19,824 nt of DNA from JBMNQI01 sp050944055 (GTDB lineage: Bacteria > Bacillota > Clostridia > Oscillospirales > Oscillospiraceae): NCBI GenBank assembly GCA_050944055.1, contig JBMNQI010000044.1:1-19824 (forward strand), read 5' to 3'. A program made the position numbers and the translations under genes. The notes under the pieces were generated by a model that did no database searches, was not told where the DNA came from, and was given only the letters and a program-made list of their open reading frames with translations. Shown piece after piece: positions 1 through 7,123 of this stretch; within the stretch, counting starts at the first letter, position 1, and each line of letters starts with the position of its first letter.

Positions 1-1
1 C

Positions 2-535
2 GAAATAGAAAAGACGCCGGCAAGTACGGTATTTGTCCTGCCGAACAACAAGAATATAATTATGGCCGCCCAGCAGTGCGTACCCCTGTGCCCTCGCAGT
101 AAGATCATAGTGCTTCAGACTTCCAGTGTTCCCGAGGGCATATCCGCGATGCTGGCGTTTGACCCGGAAGCGGACACCGAAACTAACACGCAGGCGATGG
201 AGAAGGCGGCCAAAAACGTCACCACGGCACAGGTCACTTATGCCGCGCGCGATTCGGAGTATAACGGCCATAAGATCAAGCAGGGTGAATATATGTCGCT
301 GATTGACGGCAGGCTCAGGATGACCGACAGCGGTTTAAACGAGATAATAAGCGATATCGCTTCGGAGATTTCACATCGAAAATGTGAGTTTGTCAGCGTG
401 TTTTACGGCGAGGACGTAACGGAAGAACAAGCTGCCGGGGTCGAGAAGCTTCTTGGCTCTCTTTGCCCCGAAGCGGAGATCAGCATGATATGGGGAGGCC
501 AGCCGGTTTATTATTATATAATTTCCGGAGAATAG
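2..535 (+). CDS. fakA: Fatty acid kinase-like DAK2-domain protein, C-terminal part (partial at 5' end)
   Basis: The reading frame is open from base 2 to a TAG stop at 533-535, so only the last 177 codons are visible. The segment V-F-V-L-P-N-N-K-N-I-I near the left edge, followed by A-A-Q-Q, and the closing I-W-G-G-Q-P-V-Y-Y-Y are typical of the C-terminal domain of YloV/FakA proteins (family length about 550 residues). FakA phosphorylates fatty acids held by FakB so that they can enter phospholipid synthesis, in the cytosol. The N-terminal DAK2 nucleotide-binding domain lies outside the window, so kinase competence cannot be judged. The gene converges on the minus-strand ABC locus. The family call is confident; the exact substrate is inferred from the family. 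Confidence 0.8.
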   Translation, partial: EIEKTPASTVFVLPNNKNIIMAAQQCVPLCPRSKIIVLQTSSVPEGISAMLAFDPEADTETNTQAMEKAAKNVTTAQVTYAARDSEYNGHKIKQGEYMSLIDGRLRMTDSGLNEIISDIASEISHRKCEFVSVFYGEDVTEEQAAGVEKLLGSLCPEAEISMIWGGQPVYYYIISGE

Positions 536-589
536 TTTCGCGGCGCCCATATGCTGAAAATGCAGTACCGGCGACAATAAGCCATATAA

Positions 590-618
590 AGCCGGCCCTA
601 AGTCTGTCAGGGCCGGCT
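590..618. terminator. Hairpin between convergent genes, possible terminator
   Basis: A perfect 10-bp inverted repeat (arms 590-599 and 609-618) encloses a 9-nt loop and lies 55 nt after the fakA stop. On the + strand it is followed by ATTATCC, a poor U-tract. On the minus strand it is followed by TTTATATGG, which is slightly better. It may serve both directions. Confidence 0.5.
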
Positions 619-678
619 ATTATCCGCTATCCGCTCAAAGACTAAGTTTTCGTATATAGAGCACTATAACAATAAACT

Positions 679-710
679 GCCGGAACCCGGGACATAGCCC
701 AGGTTCCGGC
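679..710 (-). terminator. Rho-independent terminator of the ABC transporter operon
   Basis: A 9-bp GC-rich stem (679-687 with 702-710) is extended by three more G-C pairs past one mismatch, around a 6-nt loop. Read on the minus strand it is followed by AGTTTATTGTT, and it lies 22 nt past the permease stop. This is the expected end of the ABC transcript. Confidence 0.7.
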
Positions 711-732
711 TTGCGGCTTACGCCAGGTTTAA

Positions 733-1755
733 TTATGCCTTTACAGCGGCGGCTTCGCTGTCTGAAGGAGGAGTGCCTTCCACCTTTTTGGCTCTCCTGA
801 TAATAGCGTTCTTCTGATAGGTGTCAATCGCGATAGCTATGATAAGCACGAGCCCCTTGGCTACGTACTGGGGGTAGACTCCGAGCTGCATTAGCTGCAT
901 GCCGTTTGACAGAATCGTAAGTATCAGAACGCCGAGAACTATATGGCTGATCTTGCCTGTACCGCCAGTAAGCGAGATGCCTCCGAGTATACCGCCGGAA
1001 ATGATCGTGAACTCGGTACCCGGGCCCATCGAGGAGGCGGCGGAGCCTGCGCGGGAAATAAGGACTATTGTACCCAAAGCCACAAAGAAACCGGAGATCG
1101 CGTAGATGATATAGCGGTTTTTCTTAACATTGACGCCCGCGAGAACTGCGGCTTCCACGTTGCCGCCAAGAGCGTAGACATAACGGCCAAAATATGTCTT
1201 GTTGAGCATGAAGGAGGCAAACAGAACAGACAGAATCATTATTATGATAGCCACCGGGATCGGGCCGATATAACCCTGGCCTATGTATTTAAAGGAGTCA
1301 GGGAAGTTAATCGAGGTGGCCGACTGGGAAATGATGTAGGAAAGGCCGTTAAATATATACTGAGTGGCGAGCGTGAGGACAAAGGGGAAGACCTTAAGCG
1401 TGATAAACAGCGTGCCGTTGATCAGATTCATTATGAGCCCAAGAATAATGCCGACCACAATGACGGAAAAAACGGTATAGTTTCCGCTCGTGAGCATTTT
1501 GCCCATAACGACCCCGGCCAGGGACATCTGATACCCTACCGAAAGGTCCATAGCGCCCGAAAGCATTACAAACACGAGGCCGACGCCAACTATTATCTGA
1601 TATGAGGCCTGGTTGACAACGTTGCGCAGATTGGACGCCGTAAGAAAAACATCGGACTGGGTGGCAAAGAAGATTACCAGAACTACAAGTACAACATACA
1701 TGACGTGCGATTTCAGGAATTTAATAACAGCCGCACCTTTGGAGGTAGTTTCCAT
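733..1755 (-). CDS. Sugar-type ABC transporter permease (RbsC/BPD_transp_2 family)
   Basis: The 340-residue protein is highly hydrophobic with about eight to ten membrane segments. It carries the family-typical stretch L-S-G-A-M-D-L-S-V-G near residue 64 and G-G-I-L-G-G-I-S-L-T-G-G-T-G near residue 252. These mark the RbsC/MglC/XylH branch of inner-membrane permeases for pentoses, hexoses or nucleosides. The ATG at 1755 is preceded by GAGAAGGAG at good spacing. The gene follows the ATPase gene after 92 nt and is followed by a terminator, so it closes the operon. The substrate cannot be read from the sequence. No periplasmic-binding-protein gene accompanies it in the window, which is unusual for the family. 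Confidence 0.88.
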   Translation of the reverse strand: METTSKGAAVIKFLKSHVMYVVLVVLVIFFATQSDVFLTASNLRNVVNQASYQIIVGVGLVFVMLSGAMDLSVGYQMSLAGVVMGKMLTSGNYTVFSVIVVGIILGLIMNLINGTLFITLKVFPFVLTLATQYIFNGLSYIISQSATSINFPDSFKYIGQGYIGPIPVAIIIMILSVLFASFMLNKTYFGRYVYALGGNVEAAVLAGVNVKKNRYIIYAISGFFVALGTIVLISRAGSAASSMGPGTEFTIISGGILGGISLTGGTGKISHIVLGVLILTILSNGMQLMQLGVYPQYVAKGLVLIIAIAIDTYQKNAIIRRAKKVEGTPPSDSEAAAVKA

Positions 1756-1847
1756 TTATCAATTCTCCTTCTCAAGCCAGGTGGCTTATTTTTTTATTCG
1801 CTTAGGATTCCTTCGCCGATTTTGGCGTAAACCATGCCGTACAAAGA

Positions 1848-3392
1848 TTATGCGCTAAAATCTTCGGGAGCGCCACCGGACGCGAGGTGGAGGACATACT
1901 CCTGATTGAATTTTTCTTTAGGTATCTCGCCGGCGAGCCCGTGTTCGTGGAGAACCACAATCCTGTCGGACATACCGAGGAGCTCTTCCATTTCGGAGGA
2001 AATCATTATTATGCATTTGCCCTCGGCACAAAGCTCGTTCATAAGCTCATAGATCTCATGCTTCGCGCCTACGTCTATGCCGCGGCAGGGCTCGTCCATA
2101 ATGATAATTTCAGAATCCGCGGCCAGTGCCTTCGAGATAACAACCTTCTGCTGGTTGCCGCCCGAGAGGTTAATCACGTTTTGTTTAAGGCTTGGCGTGC
2201 GTATGCGAAGACGCTTTCTGTAGTTTTCGGCGACTTCGTTTTCCTTTTTGTTGCTTACGATCAGGTACCTGGAGATTTTCTTAAGGCAGGAAATGACGCA
2301 GTTCCATTTAATAGACTGGTTAAGGAAGGCGCCCTCGCGCTTTCTGTCCTCGGGGATCAACGCTATCTTGTATTTCTGGGCGTCTATCGGGGACTTAATC
2401 TTAACCTTCTTGCCGCTTATGTATATATCGCCCCACTGGCGTTTTTCGACGCCGTATGCCACGCGTATTATTTCGGAACGGCCCGCTCCGACAAGGCCTC
2501 CGATGCCGACGATTTCGCCGCGCCTCGCGTTGAAGCTGATGTTCTTTACACCGTTTCCCGTGAGGTTTTTGATCTCAAAGAGGACTTCGCCGGGAGTTGA
2601 CAAGCGCTGGGGATACGTTTCAGTCATTTCGCGGCCGACCATCAGTTTTATAAGCTCGGGGCGGTTAGTGTCCTTAACATCCTTTGTGGTGACATAACGG
2701 CCGTCGCGGAAGACGGAGACTCGGTCGCAAAGCTGGAAAATCTCGTCAAGACGGTGGGAAATATAGATAATCGTAACGCCTTCTTTTTTCAGGGTGCGGA
2801 CTATCTCAAACAGTATGTCGACTTCCGATACTGTTAAAGGAGCCGTAGGCTCGTCCATGATCAGGATTCGTGCGTCCTTTGACACAGCCTTGGCTATCTC
2901 CACTATCTGGCGTCTGGCGCTTGTAAGGTCGCGTACGAGAGTATTTGGATCGATATCTATGCCGAAGCGGTCGAATATCTCCTTGGCTACTTTGTTCATA
3001 GCCTTAAAGTTTACCAGCTTGCCGTATTTTTTTCCGAGGCAAATATTCTCCGCGGCTGAAAGCCCGTCTACAAGGTTATACTCCTGATAAATGGCTTCAA
3101 TACCATGCCCGCGGGCGTTGGCGGGGAGCATCTTGGTATAGGTTACGCCGCCGACCTCTATCGTACCCTCTTCAGGCGTGATGGCCCCTGTGATAACCTT
3201 GATAAGCGTTGATTTGCCGGCGCCGTTTTCGCCCACAATCGCGTGGATCTCACCGGAGCGAATGTCGAGGGAAACGTTGCTCAATGCGACAACGCCGGGG
3301 TAGATCTTCGTAATGTTCTTGAGGGATAGAATTGTTTCACCAGGGGGAACGGCCACTCCTTTTCGCTCAGTCACTACGTTGGTTGCTTCCAA
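1848..3392 (-). CDS. Sugar-type ABC transporter ATP-binding protein with two ABC domains (RbsA/MglA family)
   Basis: This 514-residue protein has two tandem nucleotide-binding domains. Domain 1 has Walker A G54-E-N-G-A-G-K-S-T62, Walker B I-L-I-M-D180-E-P and switch H213, but an atypical signature, L-T-S-A-R-R-Q. Domain 2 has the degenerate Walker A usual in this family (G-L-V-G-A-G-R-S near 299-306), the signature L-S-G-G-N-Q-Q at 409-415, and Walker B I-M-D433-E-P. It would energise the RbsC-type permease encoded next. The start is a TTG immediately preceded by an in-frame TAA, so no longer start is possible; GAGGTG lies 8 nt upstream. A 22-codon ORF overlaps its first 19 bases. The family call is firm; the substrate is unknown. 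Confidence 0.9.
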   Translation of the reverse strand: MEATNVVTERKGVAVPPGETILSLKNITKIYPGVVALSNVSLDIRSGEIHAIVGENGAGKSTLIKVITGAITPEEGTIEVGGVTYTKMLPANARGHGIEAIYQEYNLVDGLSAAENICLGKKYGKLVNFKAMNKVAKEIFDRFGIDIDPNTLVRDLTSARRQIVEIAKAVSKDARILIMDEPTAPLTVSEVDILFEIVRTLKKEGVTIIYISHRLDEIFQLCDRVSVFRDGRYVTTKDVKDTNRPELIKLMVGREMTETYPQRLSTPGEVLFEIKNLTGNGVKNISFNARRGEIVGIGGLVGAGRSEIIRVAYGVEKRQWGDIYISGKKVKIKSPIDAQKYKIALIPEDRKREGAFLNQSIKWNCVISCLKKISRYLIVSNKKENEVAENYRKRLRIRTPSLKQNVINLSGGNQQKVVISKALAADSEIIIMDEPCRGIDVGAKHEIYELMNELCAEGKCIIMISSEMEELLGMSDRIVVLHEHGLAGEIPKEKFNQEYVLHLASGGAPEDFSA

Positions 3393-3442
3393 TTATCCTT
3401 CACCTCTTTCATCCGCACGGAGAGCGGATAAATTAATAACAC
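3374..3442 (-). CDS. Possible 22-codon leader ORF overlapping the ABC ATPase start
   Basis: A GTG at 3442 is preceded, at 7-nt spacing, by a perfect GGAGG (3450-3454). It opens a frame of 22 codons ending in TAG at 3374-3376, 19 nt inside the ATPase gene. The predicted peptide begins M-L-L-I-Y-P-L-S and has no recognisable domain or obvious run of one codon. Its Shine-Dalgarno is much stronger than that of the ATPase and sits in a predicted stem. It could couple translation to the ATPase or act as a leader peptide. It may also be fortuitous. Confidence 0.35.
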   Translation of the reverse strand: MLLIYPLSVRMKEVKDNWKQPT

Positions 3443-3515
3443 GAAAAAACCTCCGTATGCAAAAAGCTGATTGCAGTGTATATGCTTATTTGCAAAAGAC
3501 GGAGTGTTCCGCAAA
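3411..3515 (-). promoter_or_regulatory. Leader RNA with mutually exclusive hairpins around the small-ORF Shine-Dalgarno
   Basis: Minus-strand arms CTCCGT (3499-3504) and TGCAAA (3489-3494) can pair with ACGGAG (3451-3456) and TTTGCA (3458-3463), giving a two-part stem followed at once by G and six T's (3444-3449). This resembles a terminator and also buries the GGAGG. A competing small hairpin, CGGA (3508-3511) with TCCG (3500-3503), would free it. A second CTCCGT (3417-3422) lies in the loop of a perfect 6-bp stem (3411-3416 with 3424-3429) and could also pair with the Shine-Dalgarno. The pairings are visible in the sequence; a switching function is inference. Confidence 0.45.
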
Positions 3516-3785
3516 CTGGACCTCCCGGCCGCATGCCGGCATTACTATATGTAATTATCCGGTTTCATCAGTTTTCAGAAACGGTTCAAGCTTCATGAAC
3601 AACACAAATCTACCAGGTTAACTACAGTTTATTATTCTAATTCCTGTACGCAAATACCGCAAGGGGGCTGGCTTTGGAAAAAGTGGTCTTTTTTTATAAA
3701 TTTATAAAACTATTAAATACCAAACTTACAAGTCATGGCGTGAAAAACAATACTTATATGTTCCGACATTTCCCCTTTAGTATAA

Positions 3786-3814
3786 AATTTAACATAGAGT
3801 TGAGTCATTGTCAA
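3786..3814 (-). promoter_or_regulatory. Sigma-A-type promoter of the ABC transporter operon
   Basis: The minus strand shows a perfect TTGACA (3809-3814), a 17-nt spacer and TAAATT (3786-3791). A start near 3779 would give a 5' leader of about 390 nt before the ATPase gene. Confidence 0.65.
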
Positions 3815-3820
3815 AGAAAT

Positions 3821-3844
3821 AATTCTGGCTTTTAATGCAGAATT
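3821..3844 (-). terminator. Weak hairpin after the regulator gene
   Basis: The 7-bp arms AATTCTG/CAGAATT (3821-3827 and 3838-3844) flank a 10-nt loop. On the minus strand they lie 23 nt past the regulator stop and are followed by ATTTCTTTG. The stem is AT-rich, so termination is likely partial. Confidence 0.4.
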
Positions 3845-3867
3845 TCGGTGCAGCGGGCAGCGGATTG

Positions 3868-5475
3868 TTATGAATATAACTTTCTGTATTCGGACGGCTT
3901 AACCCCGACAACCTTTACAAATAATTTGGAGAAGTACTTGGAGTCGCTGTAGCCGATCTTCTCGGCAATCTGGTTCACGGTAAGCGTGGTATCGCGCAAA
4001 AGCTGCTTCGCGGCGGTAAGCCGGCAGTCTATCAGGTAATCGTTAAAATTTATGCCGACCTCGCTTTTAAAAAGCGTGCTTAGGTATGACGGGTTTAGAT
4101 GGACCACAAGCGCCACGTCGTTAAGCCGTATAGACTCCATATAGTGATCTTTTATGTATGCTTTCGCTATGCGGATAGAACGGCTTTCCTGAGAGTCGCG
4201 GCCCTGAAGCGTATGCTCAATAAGCGCAACGGCCCAGGAAACAACACAGTTGCGTATGGACTGAGGAGAATAGGAGGCATATAGCTGATGATTGAATTCG
4301 TCATACATTATATTGCGGTTGCCGAAGAGAACGCCCGCCTCTTTAAGCGTGTCCAGCATGAGCGCTGCAACGCGGCTGCTTACATTGTAATAAAGGGGGG
4401 GATATGTGTTAGGCTCCGCGGACAGAGATGCGAACAGCTCGTCGAGCTCAAAACTGACGGCCTTTGAAAACAGAGCCTCGGTTGCGTTGCGAAGGCGGCG
4501 TTCCGTGTCCGGCGTAATAATATCGTCTATGCTCCGGTGCTCAAACGAATACATTCCGTAGGGTATTATCCTGTCCACGCCGAGCGAGATCCTGTACTGA
4601 ACGGCGATGCGGGCCCTCTCATATGAAATCGGTATATTGCCCAGTGTGTATTCCTGCGAGCCGACGGCGATGGTAAGAAAGCCGTCATACTTCTGCTTGA
4701 TTTTTTTCCGCAGCTTCTCGAAAAGTATCACGTATTCCTTACGGATATCGCCGCTGTAATTAAATATGCATATGACCTCGCCCATGTTGGCATAGCAGAT
4801 AAGTTCGAAACAGCGCTTTTGGAGCTGTTCCTCGACAATCTGGGCGAGCTCTTCGGTTAGCCTGTCAATTTTTTCAAAGCTGATATCGGCCCCGACTCGG
4901 AAGTCGGGACGCAGAATGGCGGCCTCAAATACACCCTGGCGGAAATTGAAGAAGAAATCGTTGTTGATCCGCTTAATCGAAAATGCGGCGTCTTTAATAT
5001 TTCCGGTCAGCAGGTTGTTGATAAAATACTTGCGGAAAACACTTCTGTTAATCTCAAACAAACGGCGGTCGCGCAGTTCTTTTTCATGGGCTATTTCCTC
5101 CGCCAGACGCCTGTCGCAGATTTTGCGCAGCGCGCCATAAAGGTCCTTAGGATTGAGCGGGCCGACGAGATATTCCTCCACGCCGCATTTCAGAGCGCTG
5201 TAAACGGCCTCAAAACTGCGCGTGCCGTAAATAATTATGTATGCGGCGAATACTCCCTGCTCCTTCGCCAGTGTTATGACTTCCGGCGTTGACAGGTCTT
5301 GTAGCTTTGCGTTTATGATTACAATGTCCGGAACGGTGCGTATAATCATCTCAAGAGCTCCCCTCCCGGTGTCGGCCATGCCGGCGACCTCAATTCCGAG
5401 GGAGTTCCAGTCCATAATCTCGCTTAACATTAAGCTTGTCTTCTTCTTGTTGTTAACAATTATGGCTTTGAGCAT
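3868..5475 (-). CDS. AraC-family regulator with degenerate (pseudo-)receiver domain, YesN type
   Basis: The 535-residue protein has three parts. Residues 1-120 are a receiver fold, about 140-330 a region resembling the GGDEF-like domain of CdaR/PucR regulators, and about 432-535 a two-helix-turn-helix AraC DNA-binding domain (I-A-E-K-I-G-Y-S-D-S-K-Y-F-S-K-L-F). The receiver lacks every phosphorylation residue: the acidic pair is N8-N9, the phospho-acceptor position is N55, the Thr/Ser position is Y83 and the Lys position is G105. It probably controls the ABC genes downstream without a histidine kinase; none is present. I chose the ATG at 5475 because it has GGTG 5 nt upstream and because the in-frame TTG at 5499 lies within the promoter. 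The regulatory target is inferred from adjacency. Confidence 0.88.
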   Translation of the reverse strand: MLKAIIVNNKKKTSLMLSEIMDWNSLGIEVAGMADTGRGALEMIIRTVPDIVIINAKLQDLSTPEVITLAKEQGVFAAYIIIYGTRSFEAVYSALKCGVEEYLVGPLNPKDLYGALRKICDRRLAEEIAHEKELRDRRLFEINRSVFRKYFINNLLTGNIKDAAFSIKRINNDFFFNFRQGVFEAAILRPDFRVGADISFEKIDRLTEELAQIVEEQLQKRCFELICYANMGEVICIFNYSGDIRKEYVILFEKLRKKIKQKYDGFLTIAVGSQEYTLGNIPISYERARIAVQYRISLGVDRIIPYGMYSFEHRSIDDIITPDTERRLRNATEALFSKAVSFELDELFASLSAEPNTYPPLYYNVSSRVAALMLDTLKEAGVLFGNRNIMYDEFNHQLYASYSPQSIRNCVVSWAVALIEHTLQGRDSQESRSIRIAKAYIKDHYMESIRLNDVALVVHLNPSYLSTLFKSEVGINFNDYLIDCRLTAAKQLLRDTTLTVNQIAEKIGYSDSKYFSKLFVKVVGVKPSEYRKLYS

Positions 5476-5490
5476 ATAATCACCGAGAAA

Positions 5491-5519
5491 ATTATACAAC
5501 TTATTCTTGATTTTGTCAT
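5491..5519 (-). promoter_or_regulatory. Promoter of the pseudo-receiver regulator gene
   Basis: The minus strand shows ATGACA (5514-5519), a 17-nt spacer and a perfect TATAAT (5491-5496). Transcription would start near 5484, only about 9 nt before the ATG, so the GGTG ribosome binding site would lie at the very 5' end. Confidence 0.65.
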
Positions 5520-5620
5520 CCTAAATGCGAAGAAATTACACCGGGCGTCTAAAAAAAGCGGAAACATCATAAAAAAATCCTGTTTTATTGTGTTTTCTTT
5601 TTGGATAATACCTAAAACTG

Positions 5621-6298
5621 CTATTCTTCTTTTCCTCCCAGGACGTTTATCAGCGACGCGAGGCAGCCCGCTCCATACCCGTTATCTATATTTACAACGC
5701 CTATTCCTGCGCTGCAGGAATTGACCATTGTGAGAAGCGCACAAATGCCTCCCGCGCCCGCCCCGTAACCTACGCTGGTGGGCACAGCGATAACAGGAGC
5801 GGAAACAAGTCCGGCGACTATTCCGGGAAGAGCGCCTTCCATTCCGGCAACCGCGATGACTACCGAGGCTGAACGGATTTCCTCAAGATGTTCAAAAAGC
5901 CTGTGGATACCGGCCACGCCCACGTCGTAGACACGGATGACCCTGTTGCCGTAGCACTGTGCGGTGACGGCAGCCTCCTCCGCAACCGGTATATCGGCAG
6001 TTCCGGCTGTCACTACGGCGATTTTTCCCTTATTGTATTTCTGAATGCACTCGGAAACTACGGCAATACGCGCCTTATCATAATACTTCGCCCCGGGGGC
6101 GACGGAGCGTATTACCTCGAAATCCCCGGGCGAGCATCGGGTGGCCAGTATATTTTTTGCACCGCTCTCAATAACATGGCGGACTATTCCCTTGATCTGT
6201 TCCGGGCTTTTGCCCTGGCAGAATACAGCCTCGGGAAGTCCGGCGCGCGCTTCGCGCCCAAGGTCAAATTTCGCGTAGTTAAGATCCTCCAGGCTCAT
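5621..6298 (-). CDS. larB: LarB, pyridinium-3,5-biscarboxylic acid mononucleotide synthase
   Basis: LarB carboxylates and hydrolyses nicotinic acid adenine dinucleotide in the first step of nickel-pincer nucleotide synthesis, the cofactor of LarA-type racemases and epimerases. The 225-residue protein shows the PurE-like fold motifs of the family: G-T-A-D-I-P-V-A-E-E-A at 99-109, G-M-E-G-A-L-P at 152-158, P-T-S-V-G-Y-G-A-G at 173-181, and N-S-C195-S-A-G-I-G followed by V-V-N-I-D-N-G. C195 is the likely catalytic cysteine, by analogy with the Lactiplantibacillus enzyme. I chose the ATG at 6298 (AAAGGA upstream). A longer frame exists but would extend far into larE. It overlaps the end of larE by 20 nt, so the two are translationally coupled. 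No larA or larC lies in the window. Confidence 0.88.
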   Translation of the reverse strand: MSLEDLNYAKFDLGREARAGLPEAVFCQGKSPEQIKGIVRHVIESGAKNILATRCSPGDFEVIRSVAPGAKYYDKARIAVVSECIQKYNKGKIAVVTAGTADIPVAEEAAVTAQCYGNRVIRVYDVGVAGIHRLFEHLEEIRSASVVIAVAGMEGALPGIVAGLVSAPVIAVPTSVGYGAGAGGICALLTMVNSCSAGIGVVNIDNGYGAGCLASLINVLGGKEE

Positions 6299-7100
6299 GT
6301 TGTTGTCCTTTCTTAATCTCCGGTGCTTTGTCCATGCTCCCCGAACGAAGCCCGTCCAGATCCATCGTAACATATGTAAAGCCAAGTCTGCGAATTGAAG
6401 CCGTAATATCGCTTTGGCACAGACGCTGGAAATCTTCCTTCGGCACCTCAATCCTCGCGATATCGCCGTGGTGCCGGAGGCGGCAGGAGTTGAACCCGTA
6501 TGAGCGCAGCATCTCTTCGCCCTCCCCGACGGCTTTGAGGCGTTCGTCGGTGAGCTCCGTGCCGTACGGGATGCGAGTAGCGAGGCAGGCTGAAGAAGGC
6601 TTATCGCAGACGGGAAGCTTCAGTTCCCTCAGCGCCTCATATACCTCGGACTTTGTAAAGCCGGCTTCAATAAGAGGGCTTATTGCCCCGAGCTCGCGCA
6701 CTGCCCTGAGACCCGGACGGTATGTGCTGAGATCGTCTAAGTTGCTGCCCTCGGCCACGACGGCGTATCCGCTCTCCGACGCCCGGTAAATCATAGCGCC
6801 CAGCATTGAGCGCTTGCAGAAATAACAGCGGTCACGCCCGTTTGCACTTACCTCGGGAGGTATTGCATCAAAAGACACGAAAACGTGCTCCGCTCCCAGA
6901 GAGGCGGCGAGCTTCCGGGCCCCGGCGGCCTCGTTTTCAGGCATCAGGGGCGAGATAATTGTCATCGCGAGAACGCAGTCCGGCCCGAGAGCGGCGAGCG
7001 CGGCGCTGAGCACTAGGGCGCTGTCCGCTCCGCCGGACAGCGCGACGGCCAAACGGTTATATTTTTTCAGGCTTTCACACAACCTGTCGTATTTTTTCAT
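6279..7100 (-). CDS. larE: LarE, ATP-dependent sulfur transferase for the nickel-pincer cofactor
   Basis: LarE adenylates the carboxylates of the LarB product and inserts sulfur. The 273-residue protein has the PP-loop S22-G-G-A-D-S27, the E-G-S-N element near 117-120, C92-Y-F-C95, and D-K-P-S-S-A-C172-L-A-T-R, where C172 matches the sulfur-donating cysteine of the characterised sacrificial enzyme. Additional cysteines at C165 and C206 sit where many homologues, as I recall them, have an aromatic residue. That could allow an iron-sulfur cluster with C172 (see findings). The ATG at 7100 is preceded by GGAGG at 7-nt spacing. It heads the larE-larB pair, diverging from an ECF transporter gene. 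Confidence 0.88.
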   Translation of the reverse strand: MKKYDRLCESLKKYNRLAVALSGGADSALVLSAALAALGPDCVLAMTIISPLMPENEAAGARKLAASLGAEHVFVSFDAIPPEVSANGRDRCYFCKRSMLGAMIYRASESGYAVVAEGSNLDDLSTYRPGLRAVRELGAISPLIEAGFTKSEVYEALRELKLPVCDKPSSACLATRIPYGTELTDERLKAVGEGEEMLRSYGFNSCRLRHHGDIARIEVPKEDFQRLCQSDITASIRRLGFTYVTMDLDGLRSGSMDKAPEIKKGQQHEPGGS

Positions 7101-7123
7101 AATAAGGCCTCCGATGCCTTATT
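7101..7123. promoter_or_regulatory. Perfect inverted repeat overlapping the larE -10 and ribosome binding site
   Basis: AATAAGGC (7101-7108) and GCCTTATT (7116-7123) form an 8-bp perfect inverted repeat with a 7-nt centre, touching the larE start codon. It overlaps the predicted -10 and places the GGAG between the arms. It could be an operator or, if transcription starts further upstream, an RNA hairpin occluding translation. Confidence 0.45.

Larger units (their letters stand above)
3393..3867 (-). promoter_or_regulatory. Intergenic region holding the ABC operon promoter and long structured leader
   Basis: This 475-nt stretch separates the regulator stop from the ATPase start. On the minus strand it holds, in order, a weak hairpin after the regulator (3821-3844), a strong promoter (3786-3814), an AT-rich tract with a near-palindromic element around 3695-3710, and switch-like hairpins and the small ORF between 3374 and 3515. 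I see no further gene here and no match to a riboswitch class I can name. Confidence 0.5.

Noticed and set aside
943..1605. Plus-strand open frame of about 220 codons antisense to the ABC permease
   Set aside because: The permease is a clear family member. The antisense translation is charged and low in complexity, with no homology that I recognise.
3541..3600. Possible CcpA cre site near the GAAACGG motif in the ABC leader
   Set aside because: At least three mismatches to the cre consensus at conserved positions, and it lies far downstream of the predicted promoter.
6299..6451. N-terminal extension of LarB by 51 residues
   Set aside because: It would lie entirely inside larE in another frame, is unlike LarB N-termini, and the ATG at 6298 has its own RBS.
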